Origin: Myxococcus llanfairpwllgwyngyllgogerychwyrndrobwllllantysiliogogogochensis
GTDB lineage: Bacteria > Myxococcota > Myxococcia > Myxococcales > Myxococcaceae
Assembly (NCBI RefSeq): GCF_006636215.1
Contig: NZ_VIFM01000016.1
Coordinates: 22,097 to 86,096, forward strand
Direction: 5' to 3'
Length of the DNA stretch: 64,000 bases
The stretch's first letter is position 1, and each line of letters begins with the position of its first letter. The translations under genes and the position numbers were made by a program. This document shows positions 41,800 to 49,825 of the stretch, in pieces. The notes under the pieces are model-generated. The model made no database searches. It was given only the letters and a program-made list of their open reading frames with translations, and had not been told where the DNA came from.

Positions 41800-42921
41800 A
41801 TGTCCTCCCGCGCCCCGCTCCTCTCGCTTCTCGCCGTCGCGTGCTTCGCCTCCCAGGCGCCAGGCGCACCCCAGGCCCCCGTCTCCGCGAAGCTGGACGC
41901 CCACCTCCAGTCCTATGTCGACAAGGAGGGCTTCCGAGGCGCGGTGCTCGTCGCGAAGGACGGGAAGGTGCTTCATCGTGCCGCCTACGGCCTGGCGGAC
42001 GAGAAGGGCCGGCGCGCAAACCAGGTCGACTCCCAGTTCCTGATTGGCTCGCTGACCAAGTCCTTCACCGCCGTGACGGTCATGCAGTTGGTGGACGCGG
42101 GCACTCTGGACCTGAACGTCCCCATCTCCCGCTATCTGCCGAAGCTCCGCGCGGACCTGGGCAAGAGCCTGACGCTCCACCTGCTGCTCAAGCACCAGTC
42201 CGGCCTGCCGACGCATCTGGACTCGCTGGTGGAGCGTGAAGCAGAGACGGATGTCTCCTCGGCGGAAATCCTGCGGCTCATCAACACCGCGCGCGTCTCA
42301 TTCAAGCCCGGAGCGAAGCACGAGTACTCCAACCTGAACTACCACCTCGCGGCCCTCATCATCGAAGCCGTCACGGGCAAGCGCTACGCGGAGGTGCTCC
42401 AGGAGAAGACGTTCGGCCCGCTTGCGATGACGGACTCGGGCATCGAGCGAAGCACGAACGTTCCGCCCAAGCGGGCCTTCGGCTACGCGAAGGAGCTGCT
42501 GGGCGTTTCGCGCGACGAGAACAACGTCTCCTATGCCCTGGGCTCCGGAGACATCTATTCGACGGTGGATGACCTGTACGCCTGGGACCAGGCGCTCTTC
42601 GGTTCGGGGCTGGTGTCCGCTCCGAGCAAGAAGCGCCTCTTCACGGGAGAGAGTCGCGCGCTCGGCTACTACGGCTACGGCTTCCGGATTCAGCAGTACC
42701 AGCGGAGCCCCGGCAGCAAGGAGCGCGGCGTGCTGGTGCGGCACGGCGGCTCCATGGATGGGTTCCTCTCCAACCTCCACCACTACACCGAGGACCAGCT
42801 GACGGTGATTGTCCTCGGCAACGTGCGGCCCTTTCCCATCCGGGAGCTGACCTTCGAGCTGAAGGAGATTGCCCTGGGACTGGAGCCCAAAAGCCGCTCG
42901 CGCGCGGAGCTGGACGAGTAA
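41800..42921 (+). CDS. secreted beta-lactamase-fold serine hydrolase
   Basis: This is a 373-residue class C beta-lactamase-like protein with an N-terminal signal. The active-site set is complete: Ser84 and Lys87 in SLTK, Tyr176 in YSN, and His315 in the HGG triad. This family includes penicillin-binding proteins, D-amino peptidases and esterases, so resistance should not be assumed. It is the second gene of a likely pair with the NTF2-like gene and converges on the Lrp regulator, with 10 bases between. Confidence 0.9.
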   Translation: MSSRAPLLSLLAVACFASQAPGAPQAPVSAKLDAHLQSYVDKEGFRGAVLVAKDGKVLHRAAYGLADEKGRRANQVDSQFLIGSLTKSFTAVTVMQLVDAGTLDLNVPISRYLPKLRADLGKSLTLHLLLKHQSGLPTHLDSLVEREAETDVSSAEILRLINTARVSFKPGAKHEYSNLNYHLAALIIEAVTGKRYAEVLQEKTFGPLAMTDSGIERSTNVPPKRAFGYAKELLGVSRDENNVSYALGSGDIYSTVDDLYAWDQALFGSGLVSAPSKKRLFTGESRALGYYGYGFRIQQYQRSPGSKERGVLVRHGGSMDGFLSNLHHYTEDQLTVIVLGNVRPFPIRELTFELKEIALGLEPKSRSRAELDE

Positions 42922-42931
42922 TCCCGCCCTG

Positions 42932-43399
42932 TCAGGCGCCCTTGTCGACGGGCACGCCCAGTCGCGTGAAGGAGAACACCAGCGACGTCTCGATGCGGCT
43001 CACCTCGGGACGGTTGGTGAAGGACTGGTTGGTCAGCACCCGCAGGTGCTCGGTGTCGCGACACACCACGTGCACCAGGAAGTCGGTCGTCCCGCCCAGG
43101 CAATAGACGGCCACCGTCTCCGGCAACGAGCGCAGGTGGTCACCGATGTTGCCGAAGGCCTCGCCCACGTGCTGGCGCAGCTGCACGGCGATCAACGCCT
43201 GGAGCCCCAACCCCATGGAGCGCACGTTGAGCTCCGCGCGGTAGCCCTGGATGATGCCTTCCGTCTCCAGTCGCTTCACGCGCGCGAGGCAGGAAGAGGG
43301 CGCGAGCCCCACCTGCGCGGCGAGCGCCTTGTTGGACAGCCGTGCATTGTTCTGGAGGGCCTCCAGAATCGTGCGATCAATTCGGTCGAGGGGGGTCAT
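42932..43399 (-). CDS. Lrp/AsnC-family regulator
   Basis: This 155-residue regulator starts at MTPLDRIDRTILEALQ; an ATG eight codons upstream is possible but has no ribosome site. It has an N-terminal helix-turn-helix (SNKALAAQVGLAPSSCLARVKRLE) and a C-terminal RAM/AsnC ligand domain (VAVYCLGGTTDFLVHV). Proteins of this type sense amino acids. The divergent neighbour is an exported oligopeptidase, so control of peptide or amino-acid use is a reasonable inference. Confidence 0.93.
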   Translation of the reverse strand: MTPLDRIDRTILEALQNNARLSNKALAAQVGLAPSSCLARVKRLETEGIIQGYRAELNVRSMGLGLQALIAVQLRQHVGEAFGNIGDHLRSLPETVAVYCLGGTTDFLVHVVCRDTEHLRVLTNQSFTNRPEVSRIETSLVFSFTRLGVPVDKGA

Positions 43400-43463
43400 C
43401 TGGGGTTCCTGGACGAATTTCATTCGATGGATGCGACCCGAAGCTGCCTCTTATTCTGTGTCA

Positions 43464-45593
43464 ATGACACGATACCGAATTGGAGCACTCGTTGTCCTGC
43501 TGGCGGGCGCGGCCGTCGCCGCTCCTGAAACCCCTCCCGGCAAGGGCGCCACCCTGCTCGCGCCCTGGTCCGGCCCTCACGGCGGAGCGCCTCCGTTCGA
43601 CCGGGTGAAGCTGGAGGAATTCCGTCCCGCGCTCGAGGAAGCGATGGAGCAGGAGCGGCGTGAAGTGGCCCGCGTCGCGGACTCGACCGAGCCGCCCACG
43701 TTCGAGAACACCATCGCCGCGCTGGAGGACACGGGCCGGGGATTCACTCGCGTCTTCGAGGTCTACAACGCGTGGTCCTCGTTCGTGAACACACCCGAGT
43801 ATCAGGTCATCGAGCGCGAGATGGCGCCCCGGCTGGCCGCGTTCTGGGACGAGAGCACCCAGAACCGTCGCCTCTTCCGGCGCATCAAGGCCGTCCACGA
43901 CTCGGCCGCGAAGGCGAAGCTGACGCCCGAGCAGCGGCGGCTCGTCGCGCACTACCACGACGTCTACGTCCGCTCCGGCGCGAACCTGGGCGCGGCGGCC
44001 GGCAAGCGCTTCACCGCGATCAACCAGCAGCTCGCCACGCTCTACACGACGTTCAACCAGAACGTGCTCGCCGACGAGAAGCGCTTCACCCTCCTGGAAA
44101 CGGAAGCCGACCTGGCGGGCCTGCCGGAGCCGCTGCGCAAGGCCGCCGCCACGGAGGCGGAGGCGCGCGGGAAGAAGGGCCAGTGGGCCGTGGCCAACAC
44201 GCGCTCGGCGGTGGCGGACTTCCTCACCTATTCGGACCGCCGCGAGCTGCGCGAGAAGGTGTGGCGCAACTACGACAGCCGGGGGGACCACGGAGATTCC
44301 CACGACAACAACGGCGTCATCACCCAGATACTCGCCGCGCGCGCCGAGCAGGCGAAGCTCCTGGGCTTCCCCACTCATGCCCATCGGCAGCTCGCGACGT
44401 CCATGGTCAAGACGCCCGAGCGCGCGATGCGACTGCTGGAGCAGATGTGGACGCCCGCCGTCGCCCGCGTGCGCGAGGAAGTCGCGGCGATGCAGGAGAT
44501 TGCCCGGCGCGACGGGCAGCCGGAGACCATCGCCCCCTGGGACTACCGCTACTACGCGGAGAAGGTGCGCAAGGCGAAGTACGACCTCGACGACACCGAG
44601 GTGAAGCCGTACCTGCGACTCGACTCCCTGCGGGACGGCATGTTCTGGGCCGCCGGCGAGCTGTTCGGCTACACCTTCACTCCCGCGCCGGACGTGCCCG
44701 TCTACCACCCGGACGTGAGCGTCTTCGCGGTGAAGGAGCGCACGAGCGGGAAGCCCCTGGGGCTGTTGTACTTCGACCCCTACGCGAGGCCGGGCAAGTA
44801 CAACGGCGGGCAGACCGAGACGTACCGCGTGCAGGAGCGCTTCCGGAGCGAGGTGACGGGCCTGGTGGCCATCAGCATGCCCTTCGTGAAGCCGGGGCCC
44901 GGAGGAGTCGCGCTGCTGGGCTGGCGCGACGCGCTGACGCTCTTCCACGAGTTCGGCCACGCGCTGCACTCCCTGAGCGCGAGCGTGACGTACCCGACGC
45001 TCGGAGGTGGCCGCGTGGTGCGCGACTTCGGGGAGTTTCCCGCCGAGCTGTTCGAGCACTGGCTGTCCACTCCGGAGGTGCTCAGCCGGTTCGCCGTGCA
45101 CCACGTGACGGGCAAGCCGATGCCCGCGGACCTGGTGGCCCGCATCCAGAAGGCCGCGACGTTCAATCAGGGCTTCTACACGGTGGACTACCTGACCTCC
45201 GCGCTCGTCGAGATGAAGCTGCACCTCGCGGGTGCCCGCCGCATCAACCCCGACACGTTCGAGCGCGACGTGCTCCGCCAGATTGGCGCGCCGGAAGAGG
45301 TCGGCATGCGCAGCCGGCTGCCCCACTTCGGGCATGTCTTCGCCAGCAACGGGTACGCGGCCGGCTACTACATGTACCTGTGGGCGGAGATGCTGTCGGC
45401 GGATGCCTTCGAGGCGTTCACCGAGGCTGGCGGTGCCTATGACCCGAAGGTGGCCGCGAGGCTTCGCGAGCACATCCTGTCCGTGGGCAACACCGTGGAC
45501 CCGTTCGAGGGCTACCGGGCCTTCCGGGGGCGGGAGGCGAGCCTGGACGCCTTGATGCGGGAGCGCGGCTTCCCCGCGCCTCAGCGGCCGTAG
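43464..45593 (+). CDS. exported M3-family metallopeptidase (Dcp-like)
   Basis: This is a 709-residue zinc peptidase. The ATG opens a short signal peptide (MTRYRIGALVVLLAGAAVAA). The M3 active site is TLFHEFGHALH with zinc ligands His495 and His499 and catalytic Glu496; a downstream GEFPAELFEHW supplies the third ligand. The N-terminal helical lid is typical of peptidyl-dipeptidase Dcp and oligopeptidase A. Export suggests digestion of short peptides outside the cytoplasm, for example from lysed prey. It is divergent from an Lrp-type regulator, and its end overlaps the TetR gene tail by 13 bases. Confidence 0.92.
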   Translation: MTRYRIGALVVLLAGAAVAAPETPPGKGATLLAPWSGPHGGAPPFDRVKLEEFRPALEEAMEQERREVARVADSTEPPTFENTIAALEDTGRGFTRVFEVYNAWSSFVNTPEYQVIEREMAPRLAAFWDESTQNRRLFRRIKAVHDSAAKAKLTPEQRRLVAHYHDVYVRSGANLGAAAGKRFTAINQQLATLYTTFNQNVLADEKRFTLLETEADLAGLPEPLRKAAATEAEARGKKGQWAVANTRSAVADFLTYSDRRELREKVWRNYDSRGDHGDSHDNNGVITQILAARAEQAKLLGFPTHAHRQLATSMVKTPERAMRLLEQMWTPAVARVREEVAAMQEIARRDGQPETIAPWDYRYYAEKVRKAKYDLDDTEVKPYLRLDSLRDGMFWAAGELFGYTFTPAPDVPVYHPDVSVFAVKERTSGKPLGLLYFDPYARPGKYNGGQTETYRVQERFRSEVTGLVAISMPFVKPGPGGVALLGWRDALTLFHEFGHALHSLSASVTYPTLGGGRVVRDFGEFPAELFEHWLSTPEVLSRFAVHHVTGKPMPADLVARIQKAATFNQGFYTVDYLTSALVEMKLHLAGARRINPDTFERDVLRQIGAPEEVGMRSRLPHFGHVFASNGYAAGYYMYLWAEMLSADAFEAFTEAGGAYDPKVAARLREHILSVGNTVDPFEGYRAFRGREASLDALMRERGFPAPQRP

Positions 45594-46213
45594 CCATACA
45601 GGAAGACCCGGACACCGGACGCCACGTGCTCGGCGCGCTCCTTCCTGGTGAGCGTGAGCCCTCCGTCATGGGGGCCTGGGACGGAGACCAGGCGGGTGAA
45701 GTGGAGGGCCGCGCGCTCCGGGTCCTCGACTCGCAACAGCCCCTCGTCCGCCAACCGTCGCAGGTGGCGGGCGAGCTCCCGGCGGACCCGGAGCGGCCCG
45801 GCCTCGCGCCACGCCTTGATTGCGGGCGCGGGGATATGGCCCGCCTCCGCGTTGACCTGTCGCACCAGGGCGAAATGTTCGGCGGAGTCCGGCATCGGCG
45901 TCCCCCAGGCCAGGGCGAGTTCGATGAGGTCCGTTTCCAGGTTCGTGACTTTTCGCAGGTGCCTGTCCAGGAGGGCCGTCTGCGCCTCGGCGACCCGTGA
46001 CGCGCTCTCCTCGATGACGGCCTGGAACAGCCGCGCCTTGTCTTGGAAGTGGTTGTAGAGCGTACGCGTGGACACACCCGCCTCGTCGGCAATCATGTCG
46101 ATGCTGGCGCGGGTGTAGCCGTCCCGAGCGAAGACCGTCAGCGCCCCCGTCAGGAGGGCCTGACGCTTGTCCCCCTGCCCTCCACGCGGCTTCGTCCGGT
46201 CTGCTCGGGGCAT
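45581..46213 (-). CDS. TetR-family regulator of the adjacent FMN reductase
   Basis: This 210-residue repressor has the TetR helix-turn-helix (ALTVFARDGYTRASIDMIADEAGVS, RTLYNHFQDKARLF) and a C-terminal domain of the AefR-like kind. It is divergent from an NADPH-dependent FMN reductase gene; the 99-base gap carries two palindromes that fit a TetR operator pair. It likely represses both genes. Confidence 0.92.
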   Translation of the reverse strand: MPRADRTKPRGGQGDKRQALLTGALTVFARDGYTRASIDMIADEAGVSTRTLYNHFQDKARLFQAVIEESASRVAEAQTALLDRHLRKVTNLETDLIELALAWGTPMPDSAEHFALVRQVNAEAGHIPAPAIKAWREAGPLRVRRELARHLRRLADEGLLRVEDPERAALHFTRLVSVPGPHDGGLTLTRKERAEHVASGVRVFLYGYGR

Positions 46214-46232
46214 GTTCGTTCCTTTTGCACGG

Positions 46233-46250
46233 GTACAACCATCGTTTTAC
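46233..46250. promoter_or_regulatory. TetR operator, imperfect copy
   Basis: GTACAACCATCGTTTTAC has the same 7-4-7 layout as the perfect palindrome next to it. Its centre lies exactly 21 bases away (two helical turns), so two repressor dimers could bind the same face of the DNA. It lies about 20 bases upstream of the TetR start codon. Confidence 0.7.
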
Positions 46251-46253
46251 TCA

Positions 46254-46271
46254 GTACAACGTACGTTGTAC
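46254..46271. promoter_or_regulatory. TetR operator, perfect 18-bp palindrome
   Basis: GTACAACGTACGTTGTAC is a perfect palindrome between the divergent TetR and FMN-reductase genes, 42 bases before the TTG start of the reductase. Its size and symmetry fit a TetR-family operator. Confidence 0.82.
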
Positions 46272-46312
46272 CCTGGCGCTCGTTCTCGCGCACGCATCAA
46301 GGGAGGCTGAAG

Positions 46313-46900
46313 TTGACCCGGCTCGGCATCGTCATTGGAAGCACCCGCCCCGGACGCAGGGCGGAGGTCGTCGCCCGCTGGGTCCATGCCGCCGGACAAC
46401 GGCATGCCGCCGTCGTGGCGGGGGACGCGACCCTGGAGGTCATCGACCTGGCGGACCACGACCTGCCGCTGCTGGATGAGCCCATCCCCGCCATTCGCGG
46501 GGATTACCGCCACGCACACACGCGGAAGTGGGCCGCCACGGTGGGCGCGTTCGACGGCTTCGTGTTCGTCACGCCGGAGTACAACCACTCATTCCCCGCC
46601 GTGCTGAAGAACGCCATCGACTTCCTCTATGCCGAGTGGAACGACAAGGCCGCGGGGTTCGTGAGCTATGGGGGACTCGGAGGCGTCCGCGCGGTGGAGC
46701 ATCTGCGCACGACGCTGGCCGAGGTGAAGGTCGCCACCGTGCGCGCGCAGGTGTCGTTGTCGAAGTACACCGACGTCGCGCTTTTCACCGACCCGGGAAA
46801 CTGGTCGCCCGCGCCCGCCCAGGAGGCCGCGCTGCACACGCTGCTGGACGAAGTGCTCGCATGGTCCCGGGCCTTGAAGACCTTGCGCGCGCCGGGCTGA
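46313..46900 (+). CDS. NADPH-dependent FMN reductase
   Basis: This 195-residue flavoprotein begins at a TTG codon, chosen because GGGAGG lies six bases upstream and the family start (TRLGIVIGSTRPGR) follows at once; no ATG or GTG is suitably placed. The FMN phosphate loop is GSTRPGR and the second flavin loop is TPEYNHSFPAVLKNAIDF, both typical of the ArsH/YieF/quinone-reductase group. Likely substrates are quinones, chromate or azo compounds. The divergent TetR protein and two operators indicate repression lifted by a small molecule. Confidence 0.92.
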   Translation: MTRLGIVIGSTRPGRRAEVVARWVHAAGQRHAAVVAGDATLEVIDLADHDLPLLDEPIPAIRGDYRHAHTRKWAATVGAFDGFVFVTPEYNHSFPAVLKNAIDFLYAEWNDKAAGFVSYGGLGGVRAVEHLRTTLAEVKVATVRAQVSLSKYTDVALFTDPGNWSPAPAQEAALHTLLDEVLAWSRALKTLRAPG

Positions 46901-46906
46901 GCGGAC

Positions 46907-47818
46907 CTATTCGACGGCGAGCGCCACCGAGGAAGCGTTGGCGAACACCCGCGTGAGCCAGTCGATGAAGACGCGCACCCGGGGCGACAGCTGGCGGCTC
47001 CGCGGATAGAGCAACGAGACGGGCGTGGGCGACGGGGGATGTTCGGGCAGCAGCTCCACGAGCGTCCCCGCGAGCAGCTCGCTCTCCACGTGGTAGCGCG
47101 GCAGTTGAATCAACCCGAGCCCGAGCTTCGCCGCCGAGGCGTAGGTCTCCGCCCCCGTGACGGTGACAGTCGCTGGGAGGGTGACGTTTCTCGGCGCGCC
47201 GTCGACCCTGAACTCCAGGGGAATCATCGACCCCGTGGCCGACGAGATGAAGCCCACCGCCACGTGGCCCTCGAGCTCCTCCAGCTGGGTGGGTGTCCCG
47301 TGGCGGGCCAGATAGGCGGGGCTCGCGCAGGTGACCTCCTTGAGCAGCGCCACGCGCCGCCCCACCATGGCGCTGTCCTGGAGGTCGCCCACGCGCAGGA
47401 CGCAGTCGATGCCTTCCCGCACCAGGTCGACCAGCCGGTCTCCTTCGCCAAGGTGGAGCTTCAGGTCCGGGTATTCGGCCAGGAATGAGGGCAGCGCCGG
47501 CAGGACGAAGTGCCGCGCCAGGGTGCCGTGGACGTCGACGCGGAGCTGTCCCTTCGGCTTTGCGCCGCTGAAGGCGGAGTCGGCATCCTCCACCTCGCCC
47601 AGGATTGCGACACAGCGCCGATAGTAGGCCTCGCCATCCAGCGTGGGCCGGACATGGCGTGTCGTGCGCTGGAGCAGTCGCACGCCCAGCCGGGCCTCCA
47701 GTTGCTTGATGGATTGCGTGGCCGTCGAGCGCGGAAGCTCCAGGTCCTGAGCAGCCACCGTGAAGCTGCGGCGCTCCACGATGCGCGTGAACAGCCGCAT
47801 GACGTCCAACCGGTCCAT
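46907..47818 (-). CDS. LysR-family regulator
   Basis: This 303-residue regulator starts at MDRLDVMRLFTRIVERRSF, with GAGGAGG five bases upstream. The DNA-binding segment is AAQDLELPRSTATQSIKQLEARLG. The ligand domain runs from about 90 to 295. The start pattern resembles the large CrgA/AaeR-like subgroup. It is convergent with the FMN reductase, with six bases between, and no obvious target is divergent from it. Confidence 0.93.
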   Translation of the reverse strand: MDRLDVMRLFTRIVERRSFTVAAQDLELPRSTATQSIKQLEARLGVRLLQRTTRHVRPTLDGEAYYRRCVAILGEVEDADSAFSGAKPKGQLRVDVHGTLARHFVLPALPSFLAEYPDLKLHLGEGDRLVDLVREGIDCVLRVGDLQDSAMVGRRVALLKEVTCASPAYLARHGTPTQLEELEGHVAVGFISSATGSMIPLEFRVDGAPRNVTLPATVTVTGAETYASAAKLGLGLIQLPRYHVESELLAGTLVELLPEHPPSPTPVSLLYPRSRQLSPRVRVFIDWLTRVFANASSVALAVE

Positions 47819-47917
47819 CCCCGCCTCCTCACGGTCCGCTGGGGCCGAGCAGTGACTGGCCTGCTCGGCCTCAACGGGCCGCGGGGCACGTGGCCCCGCG
47901 ACTCCGAGCACACCGAC

Positions 47918-49825
47918 TCACCGCTTGATGACGAACTCCACGCGGCGGTTCTCGCTGCGTCCTTCCAGCGTGTCGTTCGTCGCGATGGGCTGGGTCGGAC
48001 CATAACCACGGGCCTCCAGTCGCGAGCCGTCGACACCTCGGCGGATGAGGTAGGCGCGCACGGCCTCCGCGCGGTCCTGACTCAAGGTGCGGTTGAGGTC
48101 CTCCGGACCGGTGTTGTCCGTGTGCCCCTCGATGCGCACCACGACGTTGGGCCGCGCCTTCAGTTGCTCGGCAATCTCGTCGAGCACCTTCGCGCCCTCA
48201 CCCTGAATCTCGGACGTCCCCACCGGGAAGGTGACGCGACGGTCCGCCAGCGAGAGCCGCTCCTCCGTCGGCGCCTTCGCCGGCTCGGGGCAACCCTCGT
48301 TCTCCACGGTGCCCTTCTCCTTCGGGCACTTGTCGGAGTCGTCCGGCACGCCGTCACCATCCGTGTCCTTCGGGGCGGGGCAGCCTTCGTTCTCCACGGT
48401 GCCCCTCTCCTCCGGGCACTTGTCGGACTCATCCGGCACGCCGTCACCGTCCGAGTCCTTCGCCGGTACCGGCGCGGGGCAACCCTGGTTCTCCGCGGTG
48501 CCCTTCTCCTCCGGGCACTTGTCGGACTCATCCGGCACGCCATCGCCATCCGTGTCCTTCGCGGGCGCGGGGCAGCCCTGGTTCTCCACGGTGCCCTTCT
48601 CGTTCGGGCACTTGTCCTCGGAATCCGGCACGCCATCGCCGTCCGAGTCAGGGCAGCCGCTCGTCTCCGCGCTCCCAGCCTCGTTCGGGCACTTGTCCAG
48701 CCGGTCGACGACGCCATCGCCATCCGAGTCGCGGTCGGGGCAACCCGCGTTGTCGGGCGACCCCGCCTCCAGCGGGCAACGGTCCGACTTGTTGGGCACG
48801 GAGTCACCGTCATCATCGGAGTCGGGGCACTGCTCGGGCGTGTGCGTGCGTCCGCCCTTGCAGACATCCTCACGAGCCGCCGGGTTGTGCGCCCACGCGA
48901 TTCCCGCGCCCACGCGCCACGAGGGCGTCCCTGGGATATCCGTGAAGCCATGGCCAGCGAGCGCGTTCAGCTCGAAGCCCATGCCAATGGGCAACCGCAC
49001 GCCTCCGAGCAGCTCCACCGCCACGTCCGGATGCACCAGCGACTCCGCCACCTGCAGGGCGATTTCGCCGCGCAGGCCGTCACCCCGGGTCGCCACCACC
49101 ACGGACTGCTCCAGCTCCGTGCCCACGTCGCGGCCCGGCTCCACTTCCGTGGACCTCACCCGCGCGCCCACGCTCGCGCCGAGCGCGAACATGCCCACCT
49201 CGCGCCCCAGGGAGACCCGGGGCGAGAACTGGAGGCCCGCCCAGTGCTCCTGACGTCCGAAGGCGCTCGCCCGTCCACCCGGGAGCCCCACGTCGAGCCC
49301 CACCGCCAGGGACAACGGCGCACCTTCCTCGCGCCGCAGCAACGAATAGCGCGCCCCCACCTCGGGCGTGCCGAGCCCCGAGGACGAGGGCTCCGCGACA
49401 CCCGCCAGCCTGTTCGCCCCATGCCCGCCCTGCGAGATGATGACGGGCAATCTGGCGGAGACCTCCAACCGGTCCACCGGAGACCACGCGCCCATGAGCC
49501 AGGCCGAGGTCCTGTAATGGATGATGGAGTGCTCGCTCCCGTCACTGCCCTCCAACACGAGGATGCCGCGCTCGTAGTTGGCGAGGAGGCTGAGCCGAAA
49601 GCCCCCCTCGGAGAGCACCCGGCCCGTGTCCACCATCAGTGAGTCCGTGGCGGCGGCGCTCAGACGCAAGCGCTCCGCATCGAACGCGACCAGGGGGCTG
49701 GAGAGTGCCTGCGCCGAGGCGGTCGTGGCGGCCAGGGCCGCGACGAGCACACCAGTCCGTGCCAATTCACGCAAGGGAAGGTCCTTCAAGCTGAAGAGTC
49801 GAATGAGAGGATTCAAGAGGCTCAC
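47918..49825 (-). CDS. OmpA-family protein with thrombospondin type 3 repeats
   Basis: This 635-residue outer-membrane protein starts at a GTG that shares bases with the stop of the preceding giant gene (GTGA), so the two are translationally coupled. A signal peptide (ending TTASAQA) leads to about 300 residues of alternating strands likely to form a beta barrel. Residues about 330-510 are calcium-binding thrombospondin-3 repeats. The last 110 residues form an OmpA peptidoglycan-binding domain (EIAEQLKARPNVVVRIEGHTDN, LSQDRAEAVRAYLIRRGVD). It probably anchors the neighbouring surface lipoprotein complex to the cell wall; that partnership is inferred. Confidence 0.92.
   Translation of the reverse strand: MSLLNPLIRLFSLKDLPLRELARTGVLVAALAATTASAQALSSPLVAFDAERLRLSAAATDSLMVDTGRVLSEGGFRLSLLANYERGILVLEGSDGSEHSIIHYRTSAWLMGAWSPVDRLEVSARLPVIISQGGHGANRLAGVAEPSSSGLGTPEVGARYSLLRREEGAPLSLAVGLDVGLPGGRASAFGRQEHWAGLQFSPRVSLGREVGMFALGASVGARVRSTEVEPGRDVGTELEQSVVVATRGDGLRGEIALQVAESLVHPDVAVELLGGVRLPIGMGFELNALAGHGFTDIPGTPSWRVGAGIAWAHNPAAREDVCKGGRTHTPEQCPDSDDDGDSVPNKSDRCPLEAGSPDNAGCPDRDSDGDGVVDRLDKCPNEAGSAETSGCPDSDGDGVPDSEDKCPNEKGTVENQGCPAPAKDTDGDGVPDESDKCPEEKGTAENQGCPAPVPAKDSDGDGVPDESDKCPEERGTVENEGCPAPKDTDGDGVPDDSDKCPKEKGTVENEGCPEPAKAPTEERLSLADRRVTFPVGTSEIQGEGAKVLDEIAEQLKARPNVVVRIEGHTDNTGPEDLNRTLSQDRAEAVRAYLIRRGVDGSRLEARGYGPTQPIATNDTLEGRSENRRVEFVIKR
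48283..48830 (-). repeat. thrombospondin-3 repeat array
   Basis: This region codes eight or so units of the form DSDGDGVPDESDKCPEEKGTAENQGCP, each with regularly spaced Asp residues that bind calcium and a Cys pair. Several units are nearly identical at DNA level. The repeats are in frame and explain the CRISPR-like periodicity of the DNA. Confidence 0.88.

Noticed and set aside
43461..45473. A 670-codon minus-strand frame opposite the M3 peptidase.
   Set aside because: It is a shadow of the peptidase, whose HEFGH site is intact.
48283..48830. Regular repeats resembling a CRISPR array.
   Set aside because: Units are in frame and code thrombospondin-3 repeats; there are no unique spacers and no cas genes.
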